Source: Clostridia bacterium
GTDB lineage: Bacteria > Bacillota > Clostridia > Oscillospirales > CAG-272
Assembly (NCBI GenBank): GCA_900767415.1
Contig: CAAFYZ010000031.1
Coordinates: 1-64,000, forward strand
Length of the DNA stretch: 64,000 nt
Direction: 5' to 3'
The notes below the pieces were generated by a model. The model did not search any database. It saw only the letters and a program-made list of their open reading frames with translations, and had not been told where the DNA came from. A program made the position numbers and the translations under genes. This document shows positions 1-6,539 of this stretch, in pieces. Every line of letters starts with the position of its first letter. The stretch's first letter is position 1.

Positions 1-258
1 GCGTTTCTTGATGAGAGCGGACGAACTCCGGTATACACCGTGATGCTCAATCCCGAAATCATCAAAAAGGATGATGCGTATGACACGGAAGAAGGCTGTT
101 TGTCGCTTCTCGGAGGTCCCCGCAAGTGCAAGCGTTATAAGACCATCAAGGTGCAGTATCAGACCGTGAATATGCAGACAAGAGTGAAAACCTATACCGG
201 CCGGACGGCGCAGATCATTCAGCACGAGGTGGATCATTGTAACGGGATTTTGATATAG
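1..258 (+). CDS. def: Peptide deformylase, 3' part only
   Basis: The frame is open from the first base of the window, so the 5' part of the gene lies outside. The visible 85 residues hold two of the three peptide deformylase motifs: EGCLSL, whose Cys is a metal ligand, and HEVDH, the HExxH motif with two His metal ligands and the catalytic Glu. The enzyme removes the formyl group from the N-terminal Met of new proteins. The protein stops only a few residues after the HExxH motif (NGILI), so it lacks the C-terminal helix of longer type 1 enzymes; such short versions are often second copies. The missing motif I (GxGxAAxQ) should lie upstream of the window. Confidence 0.88.
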   Translation, partial: AFLDESGRTPVYTVMLNPEIIKKDDAYDTEEGCLSLLGGPRKCKRYKTIKVQYQTVNMQTRVKTYTGRTAQIIQHEVDHCNGILI

Positions 259-399
259 TCTGCAAGACGATTGAAACTTTACGCGGGTGCATGCACGGGT
301 GCATTTACTGCGACAGCCGTTCGGACTGCTGGCGGGATGGATTGCGAACTTGAAGATGTAGGAAGTTTTTGTGACAAAAAGAGTGAAAGGGCGGCCTTT

Positions 400-1281
400 A
401 TGATATATTTAATGAGTTTTCAAATGCCGACAAGAGAAAATGAGGAAAATTATTTTTTAGAAAATTTCAAAGTCAAAAGAACCTGCTATACGACCTATTA
501 TCCGTTTCAACTGTTTCAGTATCGCGAACTGCCCGAGTTCTTTTTTTCGGACATCACGATATTCTGTGGCAATAACGGGAGCGGTAAGAGCAGTATCTTG
601 AATATCATTGCGGAAAAGCTGGCTCTTGAGCGAAGCACCCCGTTTAACCGCTCCGACTTTTTTGAGGACTACGTCGGCATGTGTGACTATCAGTTAGAGC
701 GAGCGATTCCGACGGGGAGCAAGATCATCACGAGTGACGGCGTTTTTGAAAAGGTACTTGATATTCGCCGTATCAACGACGGTATTGACAGCAAAAGGTC
801 GGATTTGATCCGGGAATATATTGCGGAAAACAGTCCGGGAGTAGCACCGAATCTTTTGCAGGGATTGGATGATTACGAGCGGTGGAAACGGGTCAGCGAT
901 ATGCGAAACAAAAATCGCAGTCAGTCCCGTTTTCTGAAAGAAAACCTGATGCGAAATATACAGGAGCGCTCAAACGGTGAGAGTGCTCTGTCCTACTTTG
1001 TTGATTCCATTCAGGAAAATGCGTTGTATCTTTTGGACGAGCCGGAAAACAGCCTTTCTCCGCAAAATCAGTTGCAACTAAAGTATTTTATTGAAGATTC
1101 GGTGAGAAATTACGGATGTCAATTTGTTATTTCCACTCACTCTCCGTTTCTGCTCTCCTTGAATGACGCACACATATACAATATTGACGAAACACCGCCC
1201 GCCGAACAAAAATGGACGGAGCTTGCGTGCGTAAAGGTATATCACGACTTTTTTGTCGAGCAGGATGATAAATTTCAGTAA
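400..1281 (+). CDS. AAA/ABC-type ATPase with SMC-like nucleotide fold
   Basis: The frame is open from a TTG at 271, but I place the start at the ATG at 400, which has a GAAAGGG ribosome site 7 to 8 bases upstream; the extra N-terminal stretch looks non-coding. The 293-residue product has a Walker A motif GNNGSGKSS near residue 57, a Walker B region LYLLDEPENSLSP near residue 209 and a switch motif STHSPFLL near residue 244. This is the RecF/SMC/OLD-like ATPase fold of AAA_21/AAA_23 proteins. There is no transmembrane segment and no visible nuclease domain. Related ATPases are common in genomic islands and defence modules, often with a partner effector; the DUF4238 gene downstream is a candidate neighbour but has its own promoters. 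Specific function unknown. Confidence 0.75.
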   Translation: MIYLMSFQMPTRENEENYFLENFKVKRTCYTTYYPFQLFQYRELPEFFFSDITIFCGNNGSGKSSILNIIAEKLALERSTPFNRSDFFEDYVGMCDYQLERAIPTGSKIITSDGVFEKVLDIRRINDGIDSKRSDLIREYIAENSPGVAPNLLQGLDDYERWKRVSDMRNKNRSQSRFLKENLMRNIQERSNGESALSYFVDSIQENALYLLDEPENSLSPQNQLQLKYFIEDSVRNYGCQFVISTHSPFLLSLNDAHIYNIDETPPAEQKWTELACVKVYHDFFVEQDDKFQ

Positions 1282-1325
1282 TTGAAAGTAAGCCATCCTC
1301 CCGTCGGTGAAAACGGGAGCCAAGG

Positions 1326-1382
1326 GTGAGCATCAGAAGATTTTGCAGAGTGCGACTCTGTTTTCTTCCGATGCTCACTTTT
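1326..1382 (+). terminator. Compound hairpin, probable terminator after the ATPase gene
   Basis: A 14-bp stem (GTGAGCATC...GATGCTCAC, one mismatch) encloses an inner CAGAG/CTCTG hairpin and is followed by a T-rich run. It lies just after the ATPase stop. Confidence 0.55.
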
Positions 1383-1413
1383 CCTTTTTCAAAAAACAAA
1401 GGAGATGCAGAAA

Positions 1414-1527
1414 ATGAAAGTATGTGTCTTTCCTTCTGAACGAGCAATGAATGATGCCCCCATAATTCGCCGATGGGGTATCCCCATACCCCTACAGCAA
1501 GAATTTGTTCAACTTATTATTCACTAA
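1414..1527 (+). CDS. Possible 37-residue peptide
   Basis: ATG at 1414 follows a GGAG ribosome site with 9-base spacing and opens a 37-codon frame that ends in TAA. The peptide begins MKVCVFPSERAMNDAP and has no motif I recognise. It lies between a terminator-like hairpin and the promoters of the DUF4238 gene, with no promoter of its own that I can see. It could be a real small gene or chance; codon use gives no help at this length. Confidence 0.25.
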   Translation: MKVCVFPSERAMNDAPIIRRWGIPIPLQQEFVQLIIH

Positions 1528-1541
1528 TTTGTTCATTATCC

Positions 1542-1626
1542 TTGACGCGATGAACAAAATGTGGTATATAGTAAACAATGAGCACGAGATCTGACAATTG
1601 AAAAAATCAAGAAAATGTGGTACAAT
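1542..1626 (+). promoter_or_regulatory. Two tandem sigma-A promoters for the DUF4238 gene
   Basis: TTGACG-N17-TATATA (1542-1570) and TTGAAA-N17-TACAAT (1598-1626) lie in tandem. Both -10 regions are preceded by the same AAAATGTGGTA string, so the segment looks like a partial duplication. The second leaves a leader of about 130 bases before the gene. Confidence 0.5.
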
Positions 1627-1762
1627 AAAACTGTTGGATGAAATACTGATATCACAAAGTTGCTTGCCGCAAATTTGCAGGCAAAGAATAGGTATGGTGT
1701 TGCAGGATATCGTTGCATAGAGCAATAAGTACATTGATGTTCGGACGAAAGGAGACTGTGAT

Positions 1763-2944
1763 ATGCCAAAGGGCAATGTTTCAAATCATTATATTCCAAG
1801 ACTTATTTTAAGAAAGTTTAGCGATAAACTTTGTTTGTACAATGTGAAGACAGGAGAATTACACGAAAGCATTGTGCCGGAACATGCATATGCGATAGAT
1901 GGTCTTTACGATGCAGAAATTGAAAGGAAACTTAATGAAAAAATCGAATCTCAGTTCGGCAATTTGCTATCAAATGTGCTTTTGAAGGCTGATAATGAAA
2001 TTAGCTTGACAAGAACGCAGCTGTTGATAATCAAAAAGTTTTTGCTTATTTCTGTCTTAAGAACAATGCAAAGTGAGTTGTTTTTGCAAAGAGAAAAGCA
2101 GTTACACGAAAAATTGTCTTTTTCGTTTGAGGAAAAGCGGATAGATGAAGAAACTCCGTTTGATTATTGGATGCGAACATTGGATGTGGTGTTAGATACA
2201 AATGGAACACCGGAAGAAATTTTTAATCATACCAATAAGACATATCCTGCATATCGCTGGTCGCGTGTTGTTAACGGTGCTTATATATCGTTTTGGGACT
2301 CTCCTAAAAAAAGAGACGAATTTGTAATTACCGATATAGGAATGACTTCCGAAAACGAAAATGGGTGGGACGGAATAGGGGTTCATAACGATAAGAAATT
2401 AAGCTGGTTGAAGGATTTGTTGGATTCTGCTACGAATGATGCCGAGAAAACCGCCATTGCCAAAACTATTTATAGTACATGCGATTTTTCGGAAAATTTT
2501 ATGATGTTTCCGATATCTTCAAGGCGGATGATTGTACTGATTTGCCCATTTTACAAATATCGATATATGTGTAAAATGGCAGGAATTGAAGTTCCCGAGT
2601 TGGGTTACTTGACAATGATTCCAAATGAAAATTTGTTTGAACCAAACGACAATAAGTATATATTGCCGCAAACGCCGGGCAAACCATTTAATTATCACGA
2701 TAACGATAGATACATTTACAGAATAAAACAATTGGCAAGCTGCGAAATTCGGTATTGTAATGCATTGTTTATGGATCGTATAGAGACATATCTGGGCTTT
2801 TCCTCCTTGGAGCATGTGGTTGGAAGTATAATTAAATATAAAAAGTTGAATGATCCGCCGTTTGTGCCGCGGGTAGACTATACGGAACTATATAAAATCA
2901 TCCAAAAAAGATATTTTGGCAGTCTTGATGTCCAAATGCCTTGA
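1763..2944 (+). CDS. DUF4238 family protein
   Basis: The 393-residue product starts with a clear ribosome site (GAAAGGAG) before ATG. The N-terminal motif NHYIPRLILRKFS matches the conserved start of DUF4238 (consensus HYxPrxyLrxF). Members of about this size are common in accessory regions; some are suspected defence or nuclease-like proteins, but the biochemical activity is unknown to me. No signal peptide or membrane segment is visible. The gene is strikingly AT-rich, with many AAA, ATA and TTT codons, compared with the GC-rich genes further right, which suggests horizontal acquisition. The stop codon overlaps the -35 box of the promoter for the next gene. Confidence 0.75.
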   Translation: MPKGNVSNHYIPRLILRKFSDKLCLYNVKTGELHESIVPEHAYAIDGLYDAEIERKLNEKIESQFGNLLSNVLLKADNEISLTRTQLLIIKKFLLISVLRTMQSELFLQREKQLHEKLSFSFEEKRIDEETPFDYWMRTLDVVLDTNGTPEEIFNHTNKTYPAYRWSRVVNGAYISFWDSPKKRDEFVITDIGMTSENENGWDGIGVHNDKKLSWLKDLLDSATNDAEKTAIAKTIYSTCDFSENFMMFPISSRRMIVLICPFYKYRYMCKMAGIEVPELGYLTMIPNENLFEPNDNKYILPQTPGKPFNYHDNDRYIYRIKQLASCEIRYCNALFMDRIETYLGFSSLEHVVGSIIKYKKLNDPPFVPRVDYTELYKIIQKRYFGSLDVQMP

Positions 2945-2969
2945 CACAGCCATGGATATATGATATAAT
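2941..2969 (+). promoter_or_regulatory. Consensus sigma-A promoter for the XRE gene
   Basis: TTGACA-N17-TATAAT, a perfect match, overlapping the stop codon of the DUF4238 gene. A perfect promoter beside a small repressor-like gene suggests tight repression or high basal expression. Confidence 0.8.
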
Positions 2970-3030
2970 CAATTTGCATGTTTGAAACCTTTGGAGCACT
3001 GCGTTGTCTATGCAAAGGAGGTTTGCAAAT

Positions 3031-3231
3031 ATGAAAAAAGAAAATCGAACCATCGATTACTCAATGGCGAACTATATTCGTAGCATAGTGGATCAATCGG
3101 GAATCTCGCAAGAGAAGTGGGCGGAGTTGTTAGGTGTTACGCCCAGAATGATTGCATATTATTGCTCAGGTGAAAGAACGCCGAAATCAAGCAAACTTAT
3201 AAGAATTCAAGAAATTTCAAAGAGTTTGTGA
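3031..3231 (+). CDS. Small XRE-type helix-turn-helix regulator
   Basis: I start the gene at the ATG at 3031 because it has an AAAGGAGG site 9 bases upstream; the ATG at 3004 lacks one. The 66-residue product is almost entirely an HTH_3/Cro-C1 domain: SGISQEKWAELLGVTPRMIAYYCSGERTP shows the two-helix turn and recognition helix. Small single-domain XRE proteins usually act as repressors of mobile or island genes, often their own. Operator sites were not identified. A hairpin terminator follows directly. Confidence 0.75.
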   Translation: MKKENRTIDYSMANYIRSIVDQSGISQEKWAELLGVTPRMIAYYCSGERTPKSSKLIRIQEISKSL

Positions 3232-3234
3232 AAG

Positions 3235-3270
3235 CAGGAGCGCTTCTCAATGAGAGGTGCTCCTGTTTTT
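3235..3270 (+). terminator. Intrinsic terminator after the XRE gene
   Basis: CAGGAGCGCTTCTCA pairs with TGAGAGGTGCTCCTG (wobbles only) and is followed by five T. Confidence 0.85.
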
Positions 3271-3285
3271 CGAACCGTTGGTTCA

Positions 3286-3314
3286 TTGTACGACTCTGTT
3301 TTTTATGAGATAAT
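3286..3314 (+). promoter_or_regulatory. Promoter for the HNH gene group
   Basis: TTGTAC-N17-GATAAT, followed by an AAAGGAGG site before the HNH start codon. Confidence 0.6.
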
Positions 3315-3344
3315 TGGGTATCAAATAAAAAGGAGGTACTCAAA

Positions 3345-3656
3345 ATGTCAAAATTCAAGACAATCGACGTTTGGAATCGAGTATACGGCGCGGAGCAGGA
3401 AGCGTACGATTACGCGGGACGCTTGATGAAAAAATCAGCTTGTGGGAATCCGAACAGTTCCTATCATCCGACACTTGACCACATTCGTCCGCTTTCGAAC
3501 GGGGGATGCGACGTGCCGGAGAACATAGTTATTTGCCATCGTGATACCAACGAAGAAAAAGCGGATTTATTTCCACACTGGATGGCAAACGGAAAACGCT
3601 TTCATGCGCGTCGCGTGAGAGGCTCAAGAGTCGAATACGAAATCGTCGAAGATTGA
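3345..3656 (+). CDS. HNH endonuclease family protein
   Basis: The 103-residue protein has a compact HNH motif: LDHIRPLSNGG supplies the Asp-His pair, PENIVICH the central Asn and the region CHRDTNEEKAD the last His. HNH nucleases cut DNA with a single metal ion; small free-standing ones occur in phages, mobile elements and defence islands. There are no paired CxxC zinc-knuckle motifs. An AAAAAGGAGG site precedes the ATG. Two tiny ORFs follow at short distance and probably share the transcript. I cannot tell whether it is a homing-type, packaging-type or defence nuclease. Confidence 0.8.
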   Translation: MSKFKTIDVWNRVYGAEQEAYDYAGRLMKKSACGNPNSSYHPTLDHIRPLSNGGCDVPENIVICHRDTNEEKADLFPHWMANGKRFHARRVRGSRVEYEIVED

Positions 3657-3669
3657 AGGAGAAGGAAAA

Positions 3670-3849
3670 ATGAGTAAAGAACACAGAGTATCGGGCAACA
3701 CCCACAGCAAAGAACAACTGAACCATTACGCAAATCAGCACAATCCAAACAACAGCGCATATCAGGCAAACAAGGACAACCGCTCGAATCAGTGCAATCC
3801 GAACAACAAAGAATATGATCATAGCCGTGGCAGTGGTCAAAAGCGCTGA
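3670..3849 (+). CDS. 59-residue Asn-rich hypothetical protein
   Basis: ATG at 3670 lies 13 bases after the HNH stop and has a GGAGAAGG site. The 59 residues are strongly hydrophilic, with two copies of an NPNN element (HNPNNSAY and CNPNNKEY) spaced about 24 residues apart and many Gln, Asn, His and Lys. It has no membrane segment or signal. Its position and ribosome site suggest it is translated together with the HNH protein. I do not recognise the family. Confidence 0.55.
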   Translation: MSKEHRVSGNTHSKEQLNHYANQHNPNNSAYQANKDNRSNQCNPNNKEYDHSRGSGQKR

Positions 3850-3860
3850 GGGAAGCGCTT

Positions 3861-4028
3861 ATGTTCGATTGGCTGAAAAAAGCTCTTGCAATTGATTCGG
3901 AAGCCGAGAAAGTGCGACTCATGGAACTAAGCGAAAAAGAACTTTTGGTTGAAATGATTCTGGAACTGAAAAGAATCAGCGAAAAGTGCGACGAGATCGG
4001 CAGGAAGATCGTTATATGGAGCAACTAA
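3861..4028 (+). CDS. 55-residue helical hypothetical protein
   Basis: The ATG at 3861 follows a GAGGGAAG site 11 bases after the preceding stop. The product starts MFDWLKKALAID and then runs as a charged amphipathic helix (EKELLVEMILELKRISEKCDEI), likely a short coiled coil. It ends before a bidirectional hairpin and is probably the last gene of the HNH transcript. No known family recognised. Confidence 0.5.
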   Translation: MFDWLKKALAIDSEAEKVRLMELSEKELLVEMILELKRISEKCDEIGRKIVIWSN

Positions 4029-4051
4029 AAACTGATACACAGTAAACAAAG

Positions 4052-4087
4052 AAAAAGCGTTCGATAGGAAATTTACTATCGGACGCT
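4052..4087 (-). terminator. Hairpin terminator, best in minus direction
   Basis: A 12-bp stem AGCGTTCGATAG/CTATCGGACGCT with an 8-base loop. Read on the minus strand it is followed by a TTTTTC run, so it should end the toxin-like transcript from 4282. On the plus strand the downstream sequence is only weakly T-rich. Confidence 0.65.
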
Positions 4088-4101
4088 ATATTTCGTTGCA
4101 G

Positions 4102-4211
4102 AAGGAGGTGACCCACGGTGCCGCTTGGGAGCCGACTTATTCATGCTTGACTTTCTTACGGCAAAGTATCATAACCGCCTTAAGAAAGGCTTCCATGAAC
4201 ATCACCTCCTT
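4102..4211. repeat. Inverted repeat of two Shine-Dalgarno sequences
   Basis: AAGGAGGTGA (4102-4111) and TCACCTCCTT (4202-4211) are perfect reverse complements 90 bases apart. In the minus-strand transcript the first element met is the ribosome site of the 19-residue ORF, and the second is an anti-Shine-Dalgarno just before the terminator. Their pairing would hide the ribosome site. Confidence 0.7.
4137..4196 (-). CDS. 19-residue peptide, candidate type I toxin
   Basis: On the minus strand an ideal AAGGAGGTGAT site lies 4 bases from an ATG opening a 20-codon frame: MEAFLKAVMILCRKKVKHE. The first 12 residues are mostly hydrophobic and the tail is basic, as in many very small membrane-active toxins. 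The unit has its own promoter (TTGATT-N17-TATAAT), a leader of about 50 bases, an anti-Shine-Dalgarno near the 3' end and a terminator, giving a transcript of about 200 nucleotides. This matches the layout of type I toxin mRNAs whose 5' and 3' ends pair. I do not recognise the peptide itself, and an antisense RNA was not established, though TTGACT-N17-CATAAC at 4147-4175 on the plus strand could start one. Confidence 0.45.
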   Translation of the reverse strand: MEAFLKAVMILCRKKVKHE

Positions 4212-4253
4212 AACGCGCCAAACACATTCAGCACCTTTGAGTTTGGCAAACTT

Positions 4254-4282
4254 ATTATAACATAGTTAATGGCAGAAATCAA
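4254..4282 (-). promoter_or_regulatory. Promoter of the 19-residue peptide unit
   Basis: Minus strand TTGATT-N17-TATAAT; transcription should start near 4247. Confidence 0.7.
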
Positions 4283-4373
4283 TAGCTTCCGCTCCAACTG
4301 TGGTCAAAAAATTTTCGGAATTTCGGGTGGTGCGGAAGTGGTGGGAAAACGCTCGATTTTGCCCCGAAAATGC

Positions 4374-4410
4374 AAAAAATAAAGCCGAAAACGAACCGTT
4401 TTCGGCTTTA
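4374..4410 (-). terminator. Terminator downstream of tRNA-Pro
   Basis: A 12-bp stem AAAGCCGAAAAC/GTTTTCGGCTTT; on the minus strand it starts three bases after the tRNA CCA end and is followed by ATTTTTT. Confidence 0.9.
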
Positions 4411-4412
4411 TT

Positions 4413-4488
4413 TGGTCTGAGTGACAAGACTTGAACTTGCGGCCTCTACCACCCCAAGGTAGCGCGCTACCAACTGCGCCACACCCAG
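4413..4488 (-). tRNA. tRNA-Pro (anticodon GGG), CCA encoded
   Basis: Full cloverleaf on the minus strand: acceptor CTGGGTG/CACTCAG, D-arm GCGC/GCGC, anticodon stem CTACC/GGTAG around loop TTGGGGT giving anticodon GGG, T-arm GCAAG/CTTGT with TTCAAGT, discriminator A and encoded CCA. It is 76 nucleotides long and is bracketed by its own promoter and terminator. It borders the AT-rich accessory segment; I found no duplicated tRNA 3' end marking an attachment site. Confidence 0.95.
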
Positions 4489-4552
4489 ATATATGCATCG
4501 GCGCAACGACGAAAGTCTTTTGCGCGAGCAACTCTGTTCTGAAACCTGATAT

Positions 4553-4581
4553 ATTATAGCACTCGTTAGTAAAAAAGTCAA
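4553..4581 (-). promoter_or_regulatory. Promoter of tRNA-Pro
   Basis: Minus strand TTGACT-N17-TATAAT, about 65 bases before the tRNA. Confidence 0.75.
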
Positions 4582-4589
4582 TAGTTTTT

Positions 4590-5030
4590 TCGGAAAAAGC
4601 GAAAAAAGTGTCACCAAGCGGCAGGCAAAGAGGGGTTTCTTCGCAAAAAGCGTTTCAACGCGTCATTTTTAAGAGCCGCTTCATTTGCTTAAGCCCCGTC
4701 GTTTTTCGTTTCGACCGGAGGATTTTGTCGGATTTATCTCGACACATATGTACGGCTTCGGCGAAGAGATCCCGCGCTATGTTCTCGCACTCTACGACTC
4801 CGTTCTTTCCGTCGAAGAATATCTGAAATACGGTAAGCTGAAGCCGCGAGAAAAAGAAAACCCGCGGATATGCAAAGAAAACTTTGCATATCTGCGTTGT
4901 TTTATTCTCGTAGGAAGAAAAAAGATATTTCACATATGTCTTTGGACGCTTTTGCTATTTGGTATTTTTTTCTTGTGACAGCGGGAAAAGGCAATGCCGG
5001 TGTAACTTGTTTTCGGAAAACTATTGATTT
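4590..5030 (+). other. Gap with a possible gene remnant and a terminator
   Basis: No gene is well supported. A plus-strand frame around 4700-4850 encodes a plausible protein-like stretch (GFGEEIPRYVLALYDSVLSV, then EEYLKYGKL) without a ribosome site, and a strong hairpin at 4865-4898 (CGCGGATATGCAAAG/CTTTGCATATCTGCG followed by TTGTTTT) cuts through the end of that frame. This is what the decayed 3' end of a gene plus its old terminator would look like. Confidence 0.25.
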
Positions 5031-5033
5031 TCG

Positions 5034-5061
5034 TTGACAAAAATGATAATATATACATGAT
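5034..5061 (+). promoter_or_regulatory. Probable promoter for the TPR protein gene
   Basis: TTGACA-N16-CATGAT. The -35 is perfect, the -10 is a 4/6 match. Confidence 0.4.
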
Positions 5062-5207
5062 AGCGTCTTTTTTGTGAAGTGAAATATGGCTGTCATCCAT
5101 AGAAGTGGTTTGAAATGCGAATCGAACGCGAGAAGAAAAGCAAAGAATCTGTGGCGATCGTGCCGAACGGCAGAACTCAGATTTCATGGGAACGGAGGGC
5201 TTGCGAG

Positions 5208-5732
5208 GTGGCGGAAGTTGTATATAAAGGGAAGACATACACGAGAAATAACTCGAAATGGGTAGATAAAGATTGCATGGTGGTTCATGAGACTTTGCAA
5301 AGAGAACTGAATCAGATATATTTGCAAACGACGGATTTTTCTTCCTACGGACGAAAAGAACTGATAGACGAAGGAGATAAATTCAAAGCAAGTGATACCT
5401 ATGAACCTGCCATCGCCTTTTATGAGAAGGCGATTGAATTGTGTGATGAAGAGACCTTGAAATACATTTTGCCCAGAATAACATCTTGCTATCGACAGGA
5501 AAAAAGACCAAAGAAAGCAATAGAATTATTTTCCTACGCAAAAAGAAAATTCGGCGAGGATTTTATCACGCCGGTATTGCTGACGTCTGTTGCGGCGGCA
5601 TATTGCGACCTGCAAGAGTATGAAAACGCTTTCAGATGTTGCAGATGGGCATATAAGCGTTTTGAAGGGAACTCTGACCCGAATTTAAGTAATGTTTTTG
5701 CAAGAATAAAGAAAGAATCGGGGATAGAATAA
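5208..5732 (+). CDS. TPR-repeat protein
   Basis: I choose the GTG at 5208 because it has a GGAGGG site with 8-base spacing and the protein then starts with a sensible motif (MAEVVYKGKTYTRNNSKWVD); the ATG at 5115 has only a weak site. The 174 residues consist of a short N-terminal region and two to three tetratricopeptide-like helical pairs: YEPAIAFYEKAIELCDEETL, then KKAIELFSYAKRKFG, then YENAFRCCRWAYKRFEG. TPR units mediate protein contacts; the partner is unknown. No signal peptide or membrane segment, so cytoplasmic. The gene is AT-rich like the accessory segment to its left. Confidence 0.65.
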   Translation: MAEVVYKGKTYTRNNSKWVDKDCMVVHETLQRELNQIYLQTTDFSSYGRKELIDEGDKFKASDTYEPAIAFYEKAIELCDEETLKYILPRITSCYRQEKRPKKAIELFSYAKRKFGEDFITPVLLTSVAAAYCDLQEYENAFRCCRWAYKRFEGNSDPNLSNVFARIKKESGIE

Positions 5733-5882
5733 AGATTTGAGAGATGCGCCTTCCGCTCTGCGTGAGATTTTTCTCATTTTACCCCTTTCTTCCCGCTTTT
5801 TGCGGGGGAAGGGGACGGGGAAGGGACGGGGAAGCGCGCGAAAAATTTTAGCCGCGGGCGTTGAAAAAAGTAAAAAAACCTC

Positions 5883-5911
5883 TTGACAAGCGGAAAAGTC
5901 CATGTTATAAT
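5883..5911 (+). promoter_or_regulatory. Consensus promoter of the c-di-GMP locus
   Basis: TTGACA-N17-TATAAT, perfect. Transcription should start near 5918, about 65 bases before the aptamer; a small GGGGAAAATTCCCC hairpin lies at the 5' end of the RNA. Confidence 0.9.
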
Positions 5912-5983
5912 AGGAGCGTATCGGGGAAAATTCCCCATTTTATGCCCTTTTTCTATCGGTGAAGACAGAAAATTCAAATACGC

Positions 5984-6055
5984 TTTTGGCAAAACCGTCG
6001 TGAGGCGGTGACGCAAAGCCATAGGGACTTATCACAAGTCAGCCTGGTTGCAATC
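5984..6055 (+). promoter_or_regulatory. c-di-GMP-I (GEMM-I) riboswitch aptamer
   Basis: The hallmark GACGCAAAGCC is present (6009-6019), directly after a CCGTC-GTGA-GGCGG hairpin whose loop is a GNRA tetraloop, as in class I c-di-GMP aptamers. The P1 strands are the GGCAAAACC region (5988-5996) and GGTTGC (6046-6051); the second hairpin arm runs through GGGACTT/CAAGTC and AGCCTGG. Members bind c-di-GMP at the three-way junction. The genes downstream include two EAL-family proteins and matrix components, which fits c-di-GMP control. Confidence 0.88.
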
Positions 6056-6090
6056 CTGCACAGTTCGTGCGATTGCAACCTTTTTTATTT
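6046..6090 (+). terminator. Riboswitch expression platform: intrinsic terminator
   Basis: GGTTGCAATC (6046-6055) pairs perfectly with GATTGCAACC (6071-6080), with an inner GCAC/GTGC hairpin, followed by six T and a further T-rich run. The first six bases of the 5' arm are also the 3' strand of aptamer stem P1, so ligand-stabilised P1 and the terminator exclude each other. That predicts an ON switch. Confidence 0.8.
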
Positions 6091-6539
6091 TTTTCGGGCG
6101 TGTCCCGATCGTCCGCGCAGAACCCGTTTCGCAAAAAGCGCGCGGTATTTGCGCAGAACCCGATCGGCAGTCGTGCAGAACCCGCGTGCAGACCTCGCCC
6201 CGCGCAGTGGCTGCTTCGCTCTGCGCAGTGGCTGTTTCGCCCCGCGCCGGTTCGCCGCTCTACGGCGTCCGATTTGGCGAACTCCCGCTTGATACTCAAC
6301 GCAACCCCGTTCGCCGCCCTACGGCGTCCGATTTGGCGAACCCCTGCTTGATACTCAACGCAACCCCGTTCGCCGCCCTGCGGCATCGGTTCGCCGCTCA
6401 TACGGCGTCCGATTTGCCGAACACCCCCATTTGATACCCACGCAACCCCGCTCCGCGGGACTTACATTCCTTCCATAAATAATATAGAGTGGTTGTTTGC
6501 CCGTCTGTCGGACGGCGGACACGCGGAAAGGAGAGCCGC
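6091..6539 (+). repeat. Long leader with 59-bp direct repeats
   Basis: No gene is supported here. Units of 59 bases begin at 6251 and 6310 (nearly identical), and a third, diverged and partly duplicated one runs from 6369 to about 6450. Each unit carries TTCGCCG...CGGCG and GATTTGGCGAA elements that can pair, and ends GCAACCCCG. Upstream (6115-6245) there are shorter repeats of GCGCAGAACCCG and CGCAGTGGCTG. The repeats lie between the riboswitch and the first start codon, so they are transcribed leader sequence. Confidence 0.7.

Noticed and set aside
3004..4028. Prophage remnant
   Set aside because: An XRE regulator and an HNH nuclease alone are not enough; no capsid, portal, terminase or tail genes are present.
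4118..4150. Ten-residue plus-strand ORF (GTG start) behind the AAGGAGGTGA at 4102
   Set aside because: Too short and without a clear promoter; the element is better explained as the anti-Shine-Dalgarno of the minus-strand unit.
4413..4488. tRNA-Pro as attachment site of an integrated element
   Set aside because: No duplicate of the tRNA 3' end was seen near 260-400 or elsewhere in the window, and no integrase gene is present.
5083..5260. Alternative frame from ATG 5083
   Set aside because: Arg/Lys-rich without family similarity and overlapping the better supported TPR protein frame.
5984..6090. Cobalamin or other riboswitch
   Set aside because: GACGCAAAGCC with a GNRA-capped hairpin is the c-di-GMP-I signature; the B12 box is absent.
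6251..6450. Possible CRISPR array in the leader repeats
   Set aside because: The 59-bp units are directly adjacent with no spacers between them, number only about three and have no cas genes nearby.
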